Part shown: positions 19,592 through 28,815 of the stretch, in pieces
Layout of the letters: the number at the start of each line of letters is the position of its first letter
How positions within the stretch are numbered: the first letter of the stretch is position 1
Assembly (NCBI GenBank): GCA_031276515.1
Contig: JAISMX010000040.1
Span: 1 to 41,277 of the forward strand
Length of the DNA stretch: 41,277 nucleotides
Reading direction: 5' to 3'
Source of the DNA: Eubacteriales Family XIII. Incertae Sedis bacterium
GTDB lineage: Bacteria; Bacillota; Clostridia; Peptostreptococcales; Anaerovoracaceae
Program-made: the position numbers and the translations under genes
The notes under the pieces: model-generated
Database searches by the model: none
Seen by the model: the letters and a program-made list of their open reading frames with translations, nothing else
Told to the model about the DNA's origin: nothing

Positions 19592-20797
19592 ATGTCAGAA
19601 GGCTTTGCGGATTTCGAAATCACAAAAGAAGAATTTTACGGCCGACATCAAAAGTGCAGGGAATTCATCGAGGACAGGGGCTTGAAAGGGCTCGTCGTCG
19701 TATCCCCGGCGTCCGCTCCCGAAAACCTGAAATACCTGTCCAATCTCAATCTGGTGGGCGTTGATATACCGTCTTGGGCGGGCGGTTATGGCGCGGGCGG
19801 CGAATACGCGGCAATCCTGATCGGCCCCGGCTCGGAACCCACGCTGGCCATAGCCCATCATTGGTACGAGGATGTCGCGTCTCGTCAAAGCGTCGTTTCG
19901 GATATTCGAGCGAGTACCGATCTGTGGGGTCTCATAGCCGAAATCGCGGCGGAAAAGGGCATGGATCGGGGTCGCGTCGGCGTGGCGGTGGACGGGGTTC
20001 CGCTCCTTCAATACAACGCGTTGACGAAGACTCTGCCGGGCGTGGAATGGGTGGACTGCGACGACGCGCTGATCAAGCTCAAGGTCATTAAGAGCCCGGC
20101 GGAGATAGCCGTAATAGAAAGCTGTGTCGACAGGCAATGCGCCGCGCTGGCGCCGGTTGTGGACATGGTTAAGGACGGGATGCGGGAGTGGGAATTGTCC
20201 TTGGAGATCAAGCGGCGTTTGATGGAAAACGGGGCGGAATACGCGACCTGTCTGTACGTTCAAAGCGGCCCCAACACGGAAATGGCGCTTACGAGCCCGC
20301 AATCGAGCCCCAGGCGGGTCGGAATCGGAGAAATGGTTTCATTTTCCATCTTTTCGGTCTATCGAGGCTACACCGCCGGACTCGACAGGGCGACGGTTTG
20401 CGGAAAACCGAGCGACAAGCAGAAGCGGCTCGCGGAGATCGAATTGGAGGGATGCCAACGCGCGATAAGCCTGATCGAACCCGGGCGTCCCTGTTCGGAA
20501 TTCATGAAGCTTGTATACGAGGACTGCGTTGTTCCCAAACTCGAACAATACGGATTTTCGGACTATCTCATACAGGGTTACGTCGGACACGGAGTGGGCC
20601 TTTCCATCACGGAAAGACCTCTGTTGACGCGCGCCGACGACATGGTTCTCAGCCCCGGAATGGTGATCGACGTCGAACCCGGCATTTATGTAAAGGGCGG
20701 AGCGATGGGACTTCGAACCGCCCAAATCGTTGCGGTTACGGAAACGGGATCGAGGGTATTGACAAAGCTGCCGCCCAGAGTCGGCACTCTGGTTTAA
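19592..20797 (+). CDS. Peptidase M24 (creatinase/prolidase-fold) family hydrolase with degenerate metal site
   Basis: MSEGFADFEITKEEFYGRHQKCREFIEDRGLKGLVVV (creatinase N domain-like); YVGHGVGLSITERPLLTRADDMVLSPGMVIDVEPGIYVKGG; start trimmed to ATG after GAGGAGGG. Confidence 0.88.
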   Translation: MSEGFADFEITKEEFYGRHQKCREFIEDRGLKGLVVVSPASAPENLKYLSNLNLVGVDIPSWAGGYGAGGEYAAILIGPGSEPTLAIAHHWYEDVASRQSVVSDIRASTDLWGLIAEIAAEKGMDRGRVGVAVDGVPLLQYNALTKTLPGVEWVDCDDALIKLKVIKSPAEIAVIESCVDRQCAALAPVVDMVKDGMREWELSLEIKRRLMENGAEYATCLYVQSGPNTEMALTSPQSSPRRVGIGEMVSFSIFSVYRGYTAGLDRATVCGKPSDKQKRLAEIELEGCQRAISLIEPGRPCSEFMKLVYEDCVVPKLEQYGFSDYLIQGYVGHGVGLSITERPLLTRADDMVLSPGMVIDVEPGIYVKGGAMGLRTAQIVAVTETGSRVLTKLPPRVGTLV

Positions 20798-20803
20798 GGA
20801 GCG

Positions 20804-20846
20804 GTTCAAAAATGACCCGCATATTGCGCTTGCCGTATTTTTGAAC
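20804..20846 (+). other. Intercistronic inverted repeat
   Basis: GTTCAAAAAT (20804-20813) / ATTTTTGAAC (20837-20846), 23-nt loop. Confidence 0.5.
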
Positions 20847-20889
20847 TGTTTCTAAGTGTGTTGTTTAAATAAAGGAGGAGGTGAGAAAG

Positions 20890-21084
20890 ATGCCCGTTGT
20901 GCAAATCGAACTTTTCGGAAACAAGACCTTGGACCAAAAACGCGTGCTTGTGGATAAGGTAACCCAAGCGATCGCGGATTCGCTGAACTATCCCACGGAC
21001 TGCATTACAATCATTCTGCGGGAAATGAAAAAAGACGAATATGCGTTGGGCGGCAAATTGTATATCGATGATCCGAAATATTGA
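20890..21084 (+). CDS. 4-oxalocrotonate tautomerase-like protein
   Basis: MPVVQIELFGNKTLDQKRVLVDKVTQAIADSLNYPTDCITIILREMKKDEYALGGKLYIDD; Pro after initiator Met, RBS GGAGGAGG. Confidence 0.88.
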   Translation: MPVVQIELFGNKTLDQKRVLVDKVTQAIADSLNYPTDCITIILREMKKDEYALGGKLYIDDPKY

Positions 21085-21120
21085 TGGACGATGCGATCGC
21101 CAAGAAAGATGAGGTTTGAA

Positions 21121-22437
21121 ATGAAGAGAAGCAAATTGTTGATCTCGATTGTGATTCTGTGTACGTTCGCTCTCGCGTTTGCGGGTTGCGGAGGCGGGAA
21201 CGAAAGCGCAAGCAACGAGGAAGCCGCGACCGAAACCGCCGCGGAAGGCGAGGGCGAAGGCGAAGGCGCCGGCACTGCGGACGCGATCAAAATCGGCGTC
21301 ATATTGCCGTTCTCGGGTCTGACCGCGACGGTTGGCGCGGACGTTCGCAATGGCCTCGAATTGGCCATCAATGAAATCAACGAAGCCGGTGGCGTCAGTT
21401 CCATGGGCGGCGCCAAGTTCGAATTGATCTTCGCCGACAGCAAGGGCGATCCGAAGACCGGCATGTCGGAGGCGGAGCGCCTGATTCTGAAAGAGGAAGT
21501 CGCGGTGTTGATGGGCGCGTACCACAGTTCGGTCACTTTTACCGCGTCTGAGATCGCGGAAAAATATCAGTGTCCCTTCCTGACATTGGTGGCGGTCGCC
21601 GACGACATCACCAATCGCGGCTTCAAATACACCTTCCGGATCAACGCCAGATCGAGCGACTGCACGAAGCTCCCGCCGGAGTTCGTCACGAGACTCGGCG
21701 AGACGACGGGCGTCAAGGCGAAAACGGTGGCCATCATCTACGAGGATTCCGAGTGGGGGCAGACGAACGCGGCGCAGTGGCGCGAAGGTTTGGCGGCCCA
21801 AAATCTTGAAATCGTGCTCGACGAGAGCTATCCCGCCAGCACGACCGATATGGTCCCCCTCGTAACGAAGGTCAAAAACGTGAAACCGGATCTTCTGTTC
21901 TCGGCCATAATGGTTTCGGACGGAATTCTTCTGGCGCAGACCTTGGATCAAATGGATGTGAATCTGATGGGTTGGTTCGGCGGCGGCAGCGGCGAACTGG
22001 ACGTCTCATACGTTCCCGCGGTGGGAGATATCGCCGACGGCATGTTCTCGCCCACAGGCGCTTGCGACGATATGCTCGACACGAAGGTGGGTTTGAAGGA
22101 ATTGAACGAAGCGTTCATCGCCAAATACGGCGGCGACAGCATCAGCAACGGCGCCGCGGTCGCCTATTGCAACGGCTATGTCCTCTTGGACGTGTTCGAG
22201 CGGGCGGGTACGACCGATCACGAAGCGATTCGGCAGGCGTTTGTGGATACGGACATCCAGGGCGGCAAAGCCGTCAGCGGCATGACCATGGATCGAATCG
22301 TCTTCGGCCCGGACGGTCACAACAGCGAGAGCTTTATCGTCATGGTGCAGTTGAGCGGCGGCAAATGGAAGGTCGCATATCCGGAAAATCTTGTAAAGCC
22401 CGATTTTACGGTCAAGTGGCCTCTGGGTGAAATATAG
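21121..22437 (+). CDS. Branched-chain amino acid-type ABC transporter substrate-binding lipoprotein
   Basis: Lipobox LAFAGC; IKIGVILPFSGLTATVGADVRNGLELAINEINEAGG; SKGDPKTGMSEAERLI. Confidence 0.92.
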   Translation: MKRSKLLISIVILCTFALAFAGCGGGNESASNEEAATETAAEGEGEGEGAGTADAIKIGVILPFSGLTATVGADVRNGLELAINEINEAGGVSSMGGAKFELIFADSKGDPKTGMSEAERLILKEEVAVLMGAYHSSVTFTASEIAEKYQCPFLTLVAVADDITNRGFKYTFRINARSSDCTKLPPEFVTRLGETTGVKAKTVAIIYEDSEWGQTNAAQWREGLAAQNLEIVLDESYPASTTDMVPLVTKVKNVKPDLLFSAIMVSDGILLAQTLDQMDVNLMGWFGGGSGELDVSYVPAVGDIADGMFSPTGACDDMLDTKVGLKELNEAFIAKYGGDSISNGAAVAYCNGYVLLDVFERAGTTDHEAIRQAFVDTDIQGGKAVSGMTMDRIVFGPDGHNSESFIVMVQLSGGKWKVAYPENLVKPDFTVKWPLGEI

Positions 22438-22466
22438 GGTACGAAGCACAAATCGGCTCTTCATGT

Positions 22467-22492
22467 CCGCAGGCGGGGCGTCTCGCCTGCGG
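22467..22492 (+). other. Strong intercistronic hairpin between substrate-binding protein and permease genes
   Basis: CCGCAGGCG (22467-22475) / CGCCTGCGG (22484-22492), 8-nt loop, no long U tract. Confidence 0.6.
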
Positions 22493-22563
22493 CTTGATTA
22501 CGGCTTTTCGAACGAGTGGTTTTCCCGCAATAAAGACAAAAATGGAAGTAAGGAGAAGCGACT

Positions 22564-23433
22564 ATGCTTACGCAGGGCTTGGTAAACGGAATTTTGATGG
22601 GAGGGCTTTACGGAATCGCGGCGCTTGGCTTGAGTTTGATTTACGGCGTGCTCAACGTCGTGAACTTTGCCCACGGCGGTTTGTTGATGACGGGCATGTT
22701 CTTGGGATACTGGTTGTGGGTGTTCACGCAATTCAATATATATTTCATATTGATTCCGGTTTTTCTGGGCTTGTTCCTTCTTGGAATGCTGATAGAGAGT
22801 TCCATCATAAATCCGGTTTTGGCGAGAGAAAAGGAACAGCACGTCAACATCATCTTCATCACATCCGGCGTGATGATGGTTTTGGAGAATCTGGCGCTTT
22901 TGCTGTTTGGCCCCGAATATCGCGTCGCGGACACGTCCGTGAGCGGATTGACGCTGAAAATGGGCGAAATCGTCGTGAGCACGCCCAGGGTGCTCGGTTT
23001 CATCCTCGCGGCCATTCTTGCGGCAGCCGTCCATTCCATGCTGAGAATGACGGATTTGGGCAGGGCGATACGAGCTACGGCGGACGACGAGGACGCGGCG
23101 GCGGTCGCCGGCATCAACACGCGCAAGGTGTTTAATTTCGCGTTCGCCCTCGGATGCGCCATCACGGGCGTCGCGGGCGCTCTTTTGATACCGATTTTCT
23201 ATGTGCAGCCCACCGTTGGCGGCGTATTCAACGTCAAAGCCTTTATCATCGTGGTTCTGGGCGGAATGGGAAGTCTCAACGGCGCCATGATCGGGGGCCT
23301 CATCGTCGGTCTGATCGAATCGCTTGTGACGCTCTATTATCGGAACACCATGGCGGACATGGTCGTTTTCTTGATTTTCATCGTATTCTTACTGTTCCGT
23401 CCATCCGGATTGTTGGGCAAAAAGGAGGCTTGA
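22564..23433 (+). CDS. livH: Branched-chain amino acid-type ABC transporter permease (LivH family)
   Basis: LVNGILMGGLYGIAALGLSLIYGVLNVVNFAHGGLLMTG; FRPSGLLGKKEA at C-terminus. Confidence 0.92.
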   Translation: MLTQGLVNGILMGGLYGIAALGLSLIYGVLNVVNFAHGGLLMTGMFLGYWLWVFTQFNIYFILIPVFLGLFLLGMLIESSIINPVLAREKEQHVNIIFITSGVMMVLENLALLLFGPEYRVADTSVSGLTLKMGEIVVSTPRVLGFILAAILAAAVHSMLRMTDLGRAIRATADDEDAAAVAGINTRKVFNFAFALGCAITGVAGALLIPIFYVQPTVGGVFNVKAFIIVVLGGMGSLNGAMIGGLIVGLIESLVTLYYRNTMADMVVFLIFIVFLLFRPSGLLGKKEA

Positions 23434-23434
23434 G

Positions 23435-24448
23435 ATGAGAGTACCGGGTTTGGGGAAGCAGTATTTAAAATGGATTCTTGTCGCTCTCATCGTCATCCTG
23501 CTTCCGCTTGTCATACGCGATCCATTTTCCATCCATATAGTGATCATGGTGCTGTTCATGGCGTATCTCGGCATGTGCTGGAATCTGATGGGCGGTTTGG
23601 CGGGACAGTTTTCGCTGGGACACAGCGCGTTTTTCGGTCTCGGCGCGTACACGTCCACGATCTTGTTCTACAATTTGGGAATCAGCCCTCTCGTCGGAAT
23701 CTTTGCGGGCGGAATTGTCGCGGCCGTCGCCAGCCTTTTTGTCGGATATTCGTCTCTCCGCTTAAAGAACCATTATTTCGCTCTTGCGACCCTGGCGTTT
23801 TCGCAGGTTTTGCGCGTTTTTTTCGTCGACACGCGAGAGCTTTTCGGTTTGGAGGTGCGCGGCGCGCAGGGACTGCTGCTGCCCTTGGTCGGGAATTCGC
23901 CCTTGATGCTGCAATTCGATTCAAAGACGGGCTACTATTACTTCATCGTCATACTGGTCTGCGTCATTTTGGTCGTCAGCAAAGCGGTGATGGACTCCCG
24001 TCTCGGATATTACTTGAAAGCCACGCGCGACCAAGAGCAGGCGGCCGAGTGCGTCGGGGTGCGCACCACGCGCGCCAAGGTGAGCGTTGGGGCGATCAGC
24101 GCCTTTTTTACGGCTCTCGGCGGAACGTTTTACGCGCAGTTTCTGTATTACATCGACCCGGGCGTATTCGGCCTTTCCTGGGGAATAGAGATTTTATCCA
24201 TCGTCATCATCGGCGGCATCGGCTCTTTCTGGGGACCCCTGCTGGGCGCGATCATCCTCGTTCCGCTCGGCGAAGTCACGCGGATCTATCTGAGCGGCAA
24301 TCTGGCGGGTCTGCATTTGGTGATTTACGGTCTGGTCATCATATTGGTGATGCTTTTGATCCCCAAAGGGATTGTCAGTCTGCTCGATTGGAAGAAATTC
24401 ATAAAGAAAGGGGGTGGCGGCGATGGAACAGTGCTTGCGCGTGAATAA
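23435..24448 (+). CDS. livM: Branched-chain amino acid-type ABC transporter permease (LivM family)
   Basis: WNLMGGLAGQFSLGHSAFFGLGAYTS; ATRDQEQAAECVGVRTTRAKV; GGIGSFWGPLLGA. Confidence 0.92.
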   Translation: MRVPGLGKQYLKWILVALIVILLPLVIRDPFSIHIVIMVLFMAYLGMCWNLMGGLAGQFSLGHSAFFGLGAYTSTILFYNLGISPLVGIFAGGIVAAVASLFVGYSSLRLKNHYFALATLAFSQVLRVFFVDTRELFGLEVRGAQGLLLPLVGNSPLMLQFDSKTGYYYFIVILVCVILVVSKAVMDSRLGYYLKATRDQEQAAECVGVRTTRAKVSVGAISAFFTALGGTFYAQFLYYIDPGVFGLSWGIEILSIVIIGGIGSFWGPLLGAIILVPLGEVTRIYLSGNLAGLHLVIYGLVIILVMLLIPKGIVSLLDWKKFIKKGGGGDGTVLARE

Positions 24449-25154
24449 TATCACAAAGAAATTCGGCGGAATGCTTGCCCTGAAAGACGTGAGCTTTCAA
24501 ACCGAAACGGGAGAGATACTCGGCTTGATCGGGCCGAACGGCGCGGGAAAGACGACATTGTTCAACATCATCTCCGGCGTGCTGCGGCAGACCGAGGGAG
24601 AGATCCTTTTTCACGGGAAATCGGTGTCGCATATGGCGCCGCACAAAATCTGCAAGTTGGGAATCGCGCGCACATTTCAGATCGTGAAACCCTTTTACAG
24701 CATGACGCTGCGAGACAATGTCGCCGTCGGCGTTATGGCGGTCGGCCACAGCAAAAACAAGGCCTTGGAAAAAGCGGATGAGGTTCTCTCCTTTCTGGGA
24801 CTGGATCAAAAATCCGACAAATTCCCCGGAGAGTTGACGCTGGCGGAGAAAAAACGTCTCGAATTGTCGCGCGCGCTCGCGACCGATCCCAAACTGCTCA
24901 TTCTCGACGAGGTGATGGCGGGCCTAAACACCAGAGAAATGCTGGATTTTACCGAGATCATCAAGACGATCCGGCAGAGAGACATCACGATCATCATGGT
25001 CGAGCATGTCATGCAGGCAATTCTGACGCTTTGTCACAGGGTCGTCGTTCTCAATTTCGGAGAGATATTGGCCATCGGCACGCCGGAGGAGGTCATCAAC
25101 GATCCGAAGGTGATAGAAGCTTATTTGGGGGACGGATACAATGCTCAAAATTGA
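24423..25154 (+). CDS. livG: Branched-chain amino acid-type ABC transporter ATP-binding protein (LivG family)
   Basis: LRVNNITKKFGGMLALKDVSF; GPNGAGKTTLFN; LTLAEKKRLELSRALATDPKLLILDEVMAGL; overlaps livM by 26 bp. Confidence 0.93.
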   Translation: MEQCLRVNNITKKFGGMLALKDVSFQTETGEILGLIGPNGAGKTTLFNIISGVLRQTEGEILFHGKSVSHMAPHKICKLGIARTFQIVKPFYSMTLRDNVAVGVMAVGHSKNKALEKADEVLSFLGLDQKSDKFPGELTLAEKKRLELSRALATDPKLLILDEVMAGLNTREMLDFTEIIKTIRQRDITIIMVEHVMQAILTLCHRVVVLNFGEILAIGTPEEVINDPKVIEAYLGDGYNAQN

Positions 25155-25875
25155 GAATATGCATTCCGGTTACAAAGATGTTCCCGTTTTGCGAGAAGTG
25201 TCCCTGTTTGCGGGAGAAAACGAGATCATCGGCGTCGTCGGGTCCAACGGGGCGGGCAAAACGACGCTCTTGAAGACGATCATGGGCCTGATTCATCCGA
25301 CGGCCGGCAAGATCGAATTTCGCGGCGAGGACATCGCTTCCCTGGGGACGCATCAGATTTCGGACCTCGGCTTGGGATTGGTGTTCGAGGGTCGCAGGTT
25401 GTTTACCGGCATGACGATCGTCGAGAATCTCATGGTGGGCGGCGGCACGAAGCGAACCAAGCCGTATCGGCGGGACAAGATGGCCGAGGTTTTTGACCTG
25501 TTTCCGATCTTGAAGGAGAGAAGGAAGCAATTGGCCGGCTCTTTGAGCGGAGGCGAGCAGCAGATGCTCGCGATCGCCAGGAGTTTGATGGGTTGTCCCA
25601 AACTGCTCATGATAGACGAGGTGAGCCTCGGTCTCGCGCCGCGCGTTGTGGAATCGATCTATGAAATGCTGAATGTGATCAAAAAGGCGGATATGACGCT
25701 GATCGTCGTCGAGCAGAACATCAATCTGTGTCTCAATTTCGCCGACCGCGCCTACGTTATGGAAAACGGAAGAATCGTGGCGGAAGGCGGCGGAAAGGAA
25801 CTGTTGCAAGATCGCGGAATCAGAGACAAATATATGGGAATAAAGCCGCTGTCCGATGCGGAACGCGGCGCGTAA
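25141..25875 (+). CDS. livF: Branched-chain amino acid-type ABC transporter ATP-binding protein (LivF family)
   Basis: GSNGAGKTTLLKTIMGLI; GLVFEGRRLFTGMTIVENLMVGG; SLSGGEQQMLAIARSLM; overlaps livG by 14 bp. Confidence 0.93.
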   Translation: MLKIENMHSGYKDVPVLREVSLFAGENEIIGVVGSNGAGKTTLLKTIMGLIHPTAGKIEFRGEDIASLGTHQISDLGLGLVFEGRRLFTGMTIVENLMVGGGTKRTKPYRRDKMAEVFDLFPILKERRKQLAGSLSGGEQQMLAIARSLMGCPKLLMIDEVSLGLAPRVVESIYEMLNVIKKADMTLIVVEQNINLCLNFADRAYVMENGRIVAEGGGKELLQDRGIRDKYMGIKPLSDAERGA

Positions 25876-25910
25876 AACGTAAAACCGCCAAGGGAGAAAG
25901 GAGAACCAAA

Positions 25911-26684
25911 ATGACGAACTTCAAAGATCGCACAGTGCTCGTGACCGGCGCTTCAAAGGGAATAGGCTACGTCATAGCCAAATCGTTTGCGCAGCGCGGC
26001 GCCAAGGTCGCGCTGAACGCGACAAATCAAGAGCGCTTGCGGGAGGCCTGTGAATCCCTGCGCAAGGAGACGGGCGGCGAAATTTTCGCGGCGCCGGGAG
26101 CGGTGCAGATCGCGGGCGATGCGAAGAAGATCATAGAGGACACGATCGCGCATTTCGGACAAATAGACATTCTCGTCAACAATGCGGGCGTATATCCGAC
26201 CTGCGAGGTCCGTCGCATCACCGAAGAAGAATGGGATCGCGTAATGGCGATCAACGCGAAGGGAAGCTTCTTGATGTGCCGGGACGTCGTCAACCATATG
26301 ATCGACAAAGGCATCCGGGGCCGCATCATCAATATATCTTCCGGAAATTACAAGTCGGCCATGATTGGATTCGCCCATTACTGCGCGTCGAAGGCCGCCG
26401 TGGTGATGCTGACCAAGACGCTCGCTTTGGAGGTCGCCCATCTGGGCATCACCGTGAACAGCGTGTCGCCCGGGATCGTCGATGTGGGCGCGAGCGAAGA
26501 AATCATGCCGCAGGCCTACAAGGACGCGTTTTGCAAGCAGGTTCCGAACGGCCGGCTCGGATTGCCCGAGGACATCGCGGCGGCCACGATTTTCTTGGCG
26601 TCCGACGCGGCGAACTACATCAACGGAGACGTCATACATGTGGACGGCGCGCTTGGCGCCGGAAGATACACGGTAAAGAAATAA
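25911..26684 (+). CDS. Short-chain dehydrogenase/reductase (SDR)
   Basis: VLVTGASKGIGYVIAKSFAQRGAKVAL; NNAGVYP; YCASKAAVVMLTKTLALEVAHLGITVNSVSPGIV; start trimmed from ORF 25728. Confidence 0.92.
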   Translation: MTNFKDRTVLVTGASKGIGYVIAKSFAQRGAKVALNATNQERLREACESLRKETGGEIFAAPGAVQIAGDAKKIIEDTIAHFGQIDILVNNAGVYPTCEVRRITEEEWDRVMAINAKGSFLMCRDVVNHMIDKGIRGRIINISSGNYKSAMIGFAHYCASKAAVVMLTKTLALEVAHLGITVNSVSPGIVDVGASEEIMPQAYKDAFCKQVPNGRLGLPEDIAAATIFLASDAANYINGDVIHVDGALGAGRYTVKK

Positions 26685-26724
26685 GAAAGGCAAAATCGTT
26701 CCTTTTGCCCCCGTAGGAGGTTTC

Positions 26725-27711
26725 ATGAACAACGTTTTTGCGAAAACACAAAAGGCGCGGCTGCTAAATTTTTACCGAGTCATGTATCGGATGCGCAGAT
26801 TTGAGGAAGAGGTCTTCGAGTTTTATAAAAAGGGGATGATGCCCGGTCTTGCGCATTTGTATTTGGGCGAAGAAGCCATTGCCGCCGGCGTCTGCGCCGC
26901 GCTGAACGAATCGGATTATATCGGAAGCTCGCACAGGGGCCATGGGCATCTCGTCGCGCGCGGCGCGCGGCTCGACAAGATGATGGCGGAAATCCTCGGA
27001 AAGAAGGACGGCTACTGCAAAGGCAAAGGCGGTTCCATGCACATCATGGCGATGGACAAGGGCATATTGGGCGCGAACGGGATTGTCGGCGGGGAAATTC
27101 CCATTGCGACGGGCGCCGCTTACGCCGCGAAATACAGAGGAACAAAGCAGGTGGCCGTTTCGTTTTTTGGAGATGCCGCGAGCAATGAGGGTACCTTTCA
27201 CGAGAGCGTCAACATGGCGGCGGCTTGGGATCTTCCCGTCATTTACGTAATTGAGAACAATTTGTACGGCATTTCGGTCGACATTCGCGATGTGACCAAC
27301 ACCGAAAACCTTGCGGACAGGGCAAAAGCCTACGGGATTCCGGGCGTTGTGGTGGACGGCATGGATGTGATCGCGGTTTTCGAGGCGAGCGCGAAAGCCG
27401 TGAAACGCGCGCGCGACGGCAAGGGTCCCACGATCATCGAATGCAAGAGTTATCGTTGGCAGGGACACCACGTGGGCGACCCCGGCGAATACAGATCGAG
27501 GAAGGACAAGAACGAGAAGGCGCTGTGGATGGAGCGCTGCCCGGTGAAGAACTATCGCGCGCGGCTTTTGTCCCGCGGCGATTCGATAGACGAAAAGGAT
27601 TTGCTCGACATTGAAGCGAGCGTCGAAGAAGAAATAAAGGACGCGGTGCGCTTTGCGTCGGACAGTCCGTATCCCGACGCGTCGGAAGCGTTTGAGGACC
27701 TCTTCGCGTAG
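26725..27711 (+). CDS. acoA: Acetoin/2-oxoacid dehydrogenase E1 component alpha subunit (TPP-dependent)
   Basis: YRMRRFEEEVFEFYKKGMMPGLAHLYLGEEAIAAGVCAAL; GYCKGKGGSMHIM; FFGDAASNEGTFHESVNMAAAWDLPVIYVIENNLYGISVD. Confidence 0.9.
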   Translation: MNNVFAKTQKARLLNFYRVMYRMRRFEEEVFEFYKKGMMPGLAHLYLGEEAIAAGVCAALNESDYIGSSHRGHGHLVARGARLDKMMAEILGKKDGYCKGKGGSMHIMAMDKGILGANGIVGGEIPIATGAAYAAKYRGTKQVAVSFFGDAASNEGTFHESVNMAAAWDLPVIYVIENNLYGISVDIRDVTNTENLADRAKAYGIPGVVVDGMDVIAVFEASAKAVKRARDGKGPTIIECKSYRWQGHHVGDPGEYRSRKDKNEKALWMERCPVKNYRARLLSRGDSIDEKDLLDIEASVEEEIKDAVRFASDSPYPDASEAFEDLFA

Positions 27712-27758
27712 ACGGCGGAAAAGGGTCCGCGCATCAAACGAGAGGCATTGCGCCGCCG

Positions 27759-27785
27759 CGCGCGGCATGAAAGAAACGCCGCGCG
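27759..27785 (+). other. Intercistronic GC-rich hairpin between E1-alpha and E1-beta genes
   Basis: CGCGCGGC (27759-27766) / GCCGCGCG (27778-27785), 11-nt loop. Confidence 0.4.
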
Positions 27786-27818
27786 TGATTTGCCGCGCAA
27801 AGCGAAACGGAGGCGAAA

Positions 27819-28799
27819 ATGGCAAAGGAGATTCTTTACAGGGATGCGATCCGCGAGGCGCTCGATGAGGAGATGGAGCGGGACGAGAACGTGCTGCTGC
27901 TCGGAGAAGATGTGGCGTACATCGGCGGAAATTTCAAGACCTCCGTCGGACTTTACGACAAGTACGGGGATCTGCGCGTAAAAGACACGCCCATATCCGA
28001 AGCCGGGTTTCTCGGCATGGCCGTCGGCATGGCGTTGACGGGTCTCCGCCCCGTGGTCGAGCTGATGTTTTCGGATTTTCTGCTGGTGGCGGGCGATCAA
28101 GCGTTCAACCAGATGGCGAAGATCCGCTACATGTCGGGGGGACAGGCGACCGTGCCGATGGTCGTGCGAATGCCCATAGGCGCGGGCCGATCTTCGGCGG
28201 CGCAGCATTCGCAGAGCATGCAGGCCATGGCCGCGCATTTCCCGGGCGCGAAGGTGGTCTTGCCCTCCACGGCGCAGGAGGCGAAGGGTCTCCTGAAAAC
28301 GGCCGTGCGAGACGACAATCCCGTGCTGTTTTTTGAACACAAGATGGAGTACTCGAATAAATTCGTCATAGACGACGAAGTCGAGCCCATTCCGTTCGGG
28401 AAGGCCAACATCGTCATGGAAGGCCGCGACGTGAGCATAGCGGCGACATCCTCTCAGGTCATGAAGTCCGTTCGCGCCGCGGAAAAATTGCGGTCCGAAG
28501 GCATATCGTGCGAAGTGATCGATTTGAGGACCTTGGTTCCCTTCGACAGAGAAAGCGTAATCGAATCGGTGAAAAAGACGGGAAGGCTGCTGGTGGTGGA
28601 CGAGGCTTACGAGTTTTGCGGAGTGGGCGCCGAGATTGGCATGAATGTGATGAAAGACGTGTTCTACTATCTCGACGCGCCCATAGGGCGGATTTCCACG
28701 CCCAACGTCCCGCTTCCCTTCAGTCCCGCTCTCGAATTCCCGATCCTGCCCTCCGAAGAGAAGATCCTGCGGGCTGTGCTTTCCTTGATGGGCAAATAG
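27819..28799 (+). CDS. acoB: Acetoin/2-oxoacid dehydrogenase E1 component beta subunit
   Basis: MAKEILYRDAIREALDEEMERDENVLLLGEDVAYIGGNFKTSVGLYDKYG...DTPISEAGFLGMAVGMALTGLRPVVELMFSDF. Confidence 0.93.
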   Translation: MAKEILYRDAIREALDEEMERDENVLLLGEDVAYIGGNFKTSVGLYDKYGDLRVKDTPISEAGFLGMAVGMALTGLRPVVELMFSDFLLVAGDQAFNQMAKIRYMSGGQATVPMVVRMPIGAGRSSAAQHSQSMQAMAAHFPGAKVVLPSTAQEAKGLLKTAVRDDNPVLFFEHKMEYSNKFVIDDEVEPIPFGKANIVMEGRDVSIAATSSQVMKSVRAAEKLRSEGISCEVIDLRTLVPFDRESVIESVKKTGRLLVVDEAYEFCGVGAEIGMNVMKDVFYYLDAPIGRISTPNVPLPFSPALEFPILPSEEKILRAVLSLMGK

Positions 28800-28815
28800 A
28801 GTTTGGTGGAAAATT

